Of a DNA stretch of 7,946 bases, positions 5,534 through 7,946 are shown piece after piece (the stretch's first letter is position 1; every line of letters starts with the position of its first letter). Source of the DNA: Actinotalea sp. (GTDB lineage: Bacteria; Actinomycetota; Actinomycetes; Actinomycetales; Cellulomonadaceae); assembly GCA_014360395.1 (NCBI GenBank), contig JACIXM010000229.1, forward strand, positions 1-7,946, in the 5' to 3' direction. The position numbers were made by a program, and so were the translations under genes. The notes under the pieces are model-generated. The model did no database searches. It had not been told where the DNA came from and saw only the letters and a list, made by a program, of their open reading frames with translations.

Positions 5534-6820
5534 ATGCTGACCACAGCGGTGCCCGGGTCCGGGTCGGTGCCCGCCGGGCGTCCCGGCCCGGGGACGGCCG
5601 CGGAGCAGGAGCGCGCGGACCAGGCGCTCCTGACCGGACCCGACGCCGAGCACCTGCTCCGCGCGGTCCTGGACGCCGAGGGTGTCCGGCTCGCCGCGTG
5701 GTCCGTCCACCAGGTCCACCACCGCCCCGGGGTCGGCGTGACCGTCGGCTGGACCGTGCGATGGGAGCGGGGGACCCCCGGTGCCCCGGCCGGCGCCGGC
5801 GAGGAGTACCTCCTGGGGACCACCGCCCCCGTCCCCGCCGGGACCCCGGCCAGCACGACGGCCCGCCTCGCCGACCGCGACGTCACGGTGTGGCGGCACC
5901 CGGCCGACCCCGCGCTCCCGGGCCTGCCCGCGGCGTCCGACCTCGCGCGCGTGGCCGGGCTGCTCGGCGTCCGGGCCCCGGACCTGCGCCTGGAGCTCGT
6001 CACCTACCGCCCGCTGCGCCGGGCCGTGCTCCGCGTGTCGGCCCCCACGACGACGGTCTACCTCAAGGTCGTCCGCCCGCACACCGCCGCCGACCTCGTC
6101 CGTCGGCACGAGCTGCTCCTGGCGGCCGGGCTGCCGGTGGCTCCCGCTGTCGACCTCGGCGACGGGGTCCTGCGGCTCGGTGAGGTCCGTGGCCGTCCGC
6201 TCACCGACGCGCTCGCGGCCGACGGCGCCGCCGCGGTGGACCCGCGCGACGTCCTCGCCGCCCTGGACCGCCTCCCGGCGGACCTCACCGGCCTGCCGCG
6301 CCGGCCGGCCTGGGCCGAGCGGCTGCGCCACCACGCCGACGCCGCGGCCACGGCCGTGCCCGCCCTCGCCGGGGAGATCGCGGCCCTGCGCGACCGCGTG
6401 GGGGAGCTCCTGCGCGCCTCCGACCCCGGCCCGGTCGTGCCGACCCACGGTGACCTGCACGACGCGAACGTCCTGCTGACCGGCGGTCGGATCACCGGCC
6501 TGCTGGACGTCGACGGCGCCGGCCCCGGCCACCGGGTCGACGACCTCGCCTGCCTCCTCGGGCACCTCAGCGTGCTGCCCGCCCTGGCCCCCCAGGTGCA
6601 CCGGCACGTCCCCGCGGCGCTGCCGCGCTGGACCGCCGTCCTCGAGCGCGGCGTGGACCCGGTCGCCCTGCGGGCCCGGGCGGCGGCCGTCGTCCTGTCG
6701 CTCGTGGCCGGTGCGCGGCGGGAGTCCCGCGACGGGTGGCAGGAGGACGCCCGGCGACGGGTCGCCGCCGCGCAGCGGTGGGTGGCCGAGGCGGAGGCCC
6801 TGGCGCAGGAGGGCCGATGA
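5534..6820 (+). CDS. APH-family phosphotransferase, substrate unknown
   Basis: This is a 428-residue soluble kinase-like protein with the aminoglycoside phosphotransferase/choline kinase fold. The N-lobe has YRPLRRAVLRV (158-168) and TVYLKVV (174-180), with K178 the likely ATP-binding Lys. The Brenner motif THGDLHDANVLL (304-315) carries catalytic D307 and metal-binding N312. LLDVDGAGPGHRVDDLA (323-339) carries the DFG-like metal ligand D325 or D327. About 150 residues precede the kinase core, more than in stand-alone resistance enzymes, and contain a Pro/Gly/Ala-rich stretch. Actinobacteria carry many such orphan kinases and most are not resistance genes; possible substrates include sugars, amino alcohols or metabolites. 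The ATG at 5534 is preferred over a GTG at 5489 because the GTG would lie inside the regulatory repeat. There is no clear Shine-Dalgarno, so a leaderless start is possible. A secreted-protein gene follows 46 bases downstream, probably in the same transcript. Confidence 0.85.
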   Translation: MLTTAVPGSGSVPAGRPGPGTAAEQERADQALLTGPDAEHLLRAVLDAEGVRLAAWSVHQVHHRPGVGVTVGWTVRWERGTPGAPAGAGEEYLLGTTAPVPAGTPASTTARLADRDVTVWRHPADPALPGLPAASDLARVAGLLGVRAPDLRLELVTYRPLRRAVLRVSAPTTTVYLKVVRPHTAADLVRRHELLLAAGLPVAPAVDLGDGVLRLGEVRGRPLTDALAADGAAAVDPRDVLAALDRLPADLTGLPRRPAWAERLRHHADAAATAVPALAGEIAALRDRVGELLRASDPGPVVPTHGDLHDANVLLTGGRITGLLDVDGAGPGHRVDDLACLLGHLSVLPALAPQVHRHVPAALPRWTAVLERGVDPVALRARAAAVVLSLVAGARRESRDGWQEDARRRVAAAQRWVAEAEALAQEGR

Positions 6821-6866
6821 CGAGACGACGGCGGACGACCGACTGACGACCCACCAGGAGGACACG

Positions 6867-7265
6867 ATGAAGACGCGGACCATCGCGGCCGTGACCGGGG
6901 CCCTGGGCGCGCTCGGCCTCGGCGCCACCGCGGCGCTCGGCGCCGGCCCGTTCTCGACCCCGGGCAGCGCGACCGTCGGCGACCCCGTCGTCGGCGGGGC
7001 GAGCGCGACCGCGACGCCCGGTGCCACCCCGACGGTCGGTCCCGGGTCGCTGCCGAGCGCGACGGCGACCACCGCCGTGACCGCCACGAGCGCCCTCACG
7101 CCCCTCACCCCGGCGACGACGGTCTCCCCGTCCTCCCCGGTCAGCCCGCCGACCACCGCGAGCCCGCCGACCACCGCGAGCCCGCCGACCACCGTGAGCC
7201 CGCCGACGCCGGTCAGCCCGGCGTCCGCGGCCAGTGCGGCCAGTGCGCCCTCGGCCGGGTCGTGA
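6867..7265 (+). CDS. Small exported Pro/Thr/Ser-rich protein, first of a paralogous pair
   Basis: This 132-residue protein begins with MKTRT and a hydrophobic Ala/Gly/Leu segment (6-27) ending in ALGAGP, a Sec-type signal peptide whose cleavage is expected near residue 27. The mature part is low complexity. It contains a core VTATSALTPLTPA (71-83), three copies of SPPTTA/V (about 93-110) and an Ala/Ser tail. There is no Cys, no LPXTG sorting motif and no catalytic signature. AGGAGG (6856-6861) sits five bases before the ATG, a strong ribosome binding site. Start and core closely match the protein at 7389-7865, so the two are paralogs. It follows the phosphotransferase gene closely and is probably co-transcribed with it. 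I do not recognise a named family. A role in the cell wall or extracellular matrix is a guess based on composition. Confidence 0.75.
   Translation: MKTRTIAAVTGALGALGLGATAALGAGPFSTPGSATVGDPVVGGASATATPGATPTVGPGSLPSATATTAVTATSALTPLTPATTVSPSSPVSPPTTASPPTTASPPTTVSPPTPVSPASAASAASAPSAGS
7143..7214 (+). repeat. 18-base tandem repeat coding for SPPTTA units
   Basis: The unit AGCCCGCCGACCACCGCG occurs at 7143-7160 and again unchanged at 7161-7178. A third copy at 7179-7196 has one base changed (GTG for GCG at the end), and 7197-7214 is a diverged fourth copy. The unit is six codons long, so copy-number changes keep the reading frame. The near-identity of the copies suggests recent slippage expansion inside the exported-protein gene. 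Confidence 0.85.
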
Positions 7266-7276
7266 GGGTCCCGCGG

Positions 7277-7314
7277 TGAGAGACCTCTCATCGTCGGCCC
7301 CGGGGTCCTCTCAT
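7277..7314 (+). promoter_or_regulatory. Second copy of the TGAGAG-N2-CTCTCA element before the second exported-protein gene
   Basis: TGAGAG (7277-7282) and CTCTCA (7285-7290) are inverted arms separated by AC. Another CTCTCAT lies at 7308-7314, in the context CTCTCATGCGG, which matches CTCTCATGTGG (5482-5492) at 10 of 11 positions. The two direct copies start 23 bases apart, about two helical turns, against 11 at the first site. The element lies in the 123-base gap between the exported-protein genes, 75 to 112 bases before the ATG at 7389. The second gene therefore probably has its own promoter, controlled by the same factor as the 5473-5498 site. Confidence 0.55.
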
Positions 7315-7388
7315 GCGGGCTCGCGAGGGTGGAGGCATCAGGACAGGAGGACCGCCCGCCGCGGCCGGTCCCACGAGAGGAGAGCAGC

Positions 7389-7865
7389 ATGAACACCCGT
7401 ACCGTCGCCGTCGTGACCGGGGCCCTGGGGGCGCTCGGGGTCGGTGCCGCTGCCGCGTTCGCCGCCGGGCCGGTGGCCCAGCAGCCCGAGCAGCAGCAGT
7501 CCGACGACCACCGCGGGGGCGTGACGACCTCGCCGTCGAGCGGCCCGGCCGTCAACCCCGCGGCCGTCTCGGCGAGCTCGACCACCACCTCGATCACCGC
7601 CACGAGCGTGATCACGCCGATGTCCCCGGCCTCGCCCACGTCGCCCCCGTCGCCCGCGTCACCCGTCTCGGCGCCGTCCCCGGTGTCGGCTCCGAGCCCC
7701 GTGACCCCGCCGAGCCCTGCCTCGCCGGCGTCGGCCCCGTCGCCGGTGTCGGCCGCGAGCCCGGTCTCCGCGCCGAGCCCCGCGACCGTGCCGAGCCCGG
7801 CCTCCGCGCCGAGCCCGGCGTCCCCGGCCTCCGTCCCCTCGGCGCCGTCGGCCGCCTCGGCCTGA
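7389..7865 (+). CDS. Small exported Ser/Pro-rich protein, second of the paralogous pair
   Basis: This 158-residue protein starts MNTRTVAVVTGALGALGVG, nearly identical to the signal peptide of the upstream paralog; cleavage is expected after about AAFAAG (23-27). The mature N terminus is hydrophilic, with Gln-rich QQPEQQQSDDHR (31-42). The core ITATSVITPMSPA (69-81) matches VTATSALTPLTPA of the paralog. Residues 82-158 are an irregular array of SPAS, SPVS and SAPSP units made almost only of Ser, Pro, Ala, Val and Thr, probably an extended linker-like chain. There is no Cys, anchor motif or enzyme signature. The ATG at 7389 is chosen over one at 7329 because AGGAG (7378-7382) precedes it at six bases and the signal peptide begins there. 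A strong terminator follows 12 bases after the stop. I do not recognise a named family. Confidence 0.75.
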   Translation: MNTRTVAVVTGALGALGVGAAAAFAAGPVAQQPEQQQSDDHRGGVTTSPSSGPAVNPAAVSASSTTTSITATSVITPMSPASPTSPPSPASPVSAPSPVSAPSPVTPPSPASPASAPSPVSAASPVSAPSPATVPSPASAPSPASPASVPSAPSAASA

Positions 7866-7877
7866 CGCCATCCGCAC

Positions 7878-7920
7878 CCCCGACGGGGCGGCTCCTGCGG
7901 GAGGAGCCGCCCCGTCGGGG
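7878..7920 (+). terminator. Strong hairpin terminator after the second exported-protein gene
   Basis: The arms 7878-7896 (CCCCGACGGGGCGGCTCCT) and 7902-7920 pair perfectly over 19 bases around a five-base loop (GCGGG). Only two T residues follow, so it lacks a full U-tract, as is common for high-GC actinobacterial terminators. Its near symmetry means it could also stop transcription coming from the right. It lies 12 bases after the stop codon at 7863-7865, which supports the end of the transcription unit here. Confidence 0.85.
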
Positions 7921-7926
7921 TTCCCG

Positions 7927-7946
7927 GGCCAGGTCGTGGCCTGGCC
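7927..7946. repeat. Second inverted repeat at the right edge, possibly truncated
   Basis: GGCCAGG (7927-7933) and CCTGGCC (7940-7946) are perfect inverted arms around a six-base loop. The window ends exactly at the last base of the right arm, so the stem may extend further. It could be a second terminator hairpin, perhaps for a convergent gene to the right. Confidence 0.5.

Noticed and set aside
5534..6820. Calling the phosphotransferase an aminoglycoside resistance gene
   Set aside because: Only the general kinase motifs are present. The long N-terminal part and the context do not match known resistance enzymes, so the substrate is left open.
7143..7214. Short tandem repeats considered as a CRISPR array
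   Set aside because: The copies abut directly, with no spacers, and lie in frame inside a coding region.
5351..7639. A 762-codon open frame on the minus strand
   Set aside because: It runs antisense through add's start, the whole phosphotransferase gene and both exported-protein genes. It has low-complexity content and no recognisable domain; long antisense frames are expected at this GC content.

Overview
The window is very GC-rich, with strong G/C preference at third codon positions and many GTG starts. At least one start looks leaderless. Together with the protein types (type I MurB, an actinobacterial adenosine deaminase with a PKAHLHLHFTGS start, a short YtrA-like GntR regulator, Ala/Pro/Ser/Thr-rich secreted proteins) this points to a high-GC actinomycete. 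Cellulomonadaceae or a related Micrococcales family is my best guess, but no marker here fixes the genus. The genes are tightly packed and no gene-free stretch exceeds about 200 bases.

Left part (1-2888), plus strand: a 12-helix MFS transporter resembling the YbjJ branch, then murB (UDP-N-acetylenolpyruvoylglucosamine reductase) with a leaderless-type promoter of its own, then a 66-residue single-pass membrane protein. The first ~147 bases look like a regulatory region with a small palindrome. The 5' end of a divergent gene may run off the left edge.

Middle part (2853-5426), minus strand: adenosine deaminase, then a two-gene unit of a seven-helix membrane protein of unknown function and a YtrA-type GntR regulator, joined by an ATGA stop/start overlap. 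Three tandem 8-base repeats in an A/T-rich island upstream of this unit are the likely operator. The 3' end of the regulator gene overlaps the 3' end of the small membrane protein gene tail to tail by 36 bases.

Right part (5427-7946), plus strand: an APH-type (aminoglycoside/choline kinase fold) phosphotransferase of unknown substrate, then two paralogous small exported proteins with near-identical signal peptides, a shared TATSxxTPxxPA core and low-complexity Ser/Pro/Thr tails, closed by a 19-bp-stem terminator. The same inverted repeat, TGAGAG-N2-CTCTCA with an extra CTCTCA copy downstream, lies before the phosphotransferase gene and before the second exported-protein gene. I saw this hexamer nowhere else in the window. 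I infer that one regulator controls both units, so the phosphotransferase and the exported proteins may form one co-regulated cell-envelope module. This is the most interesting part of the window. Its function cannot be read from sequence alone.
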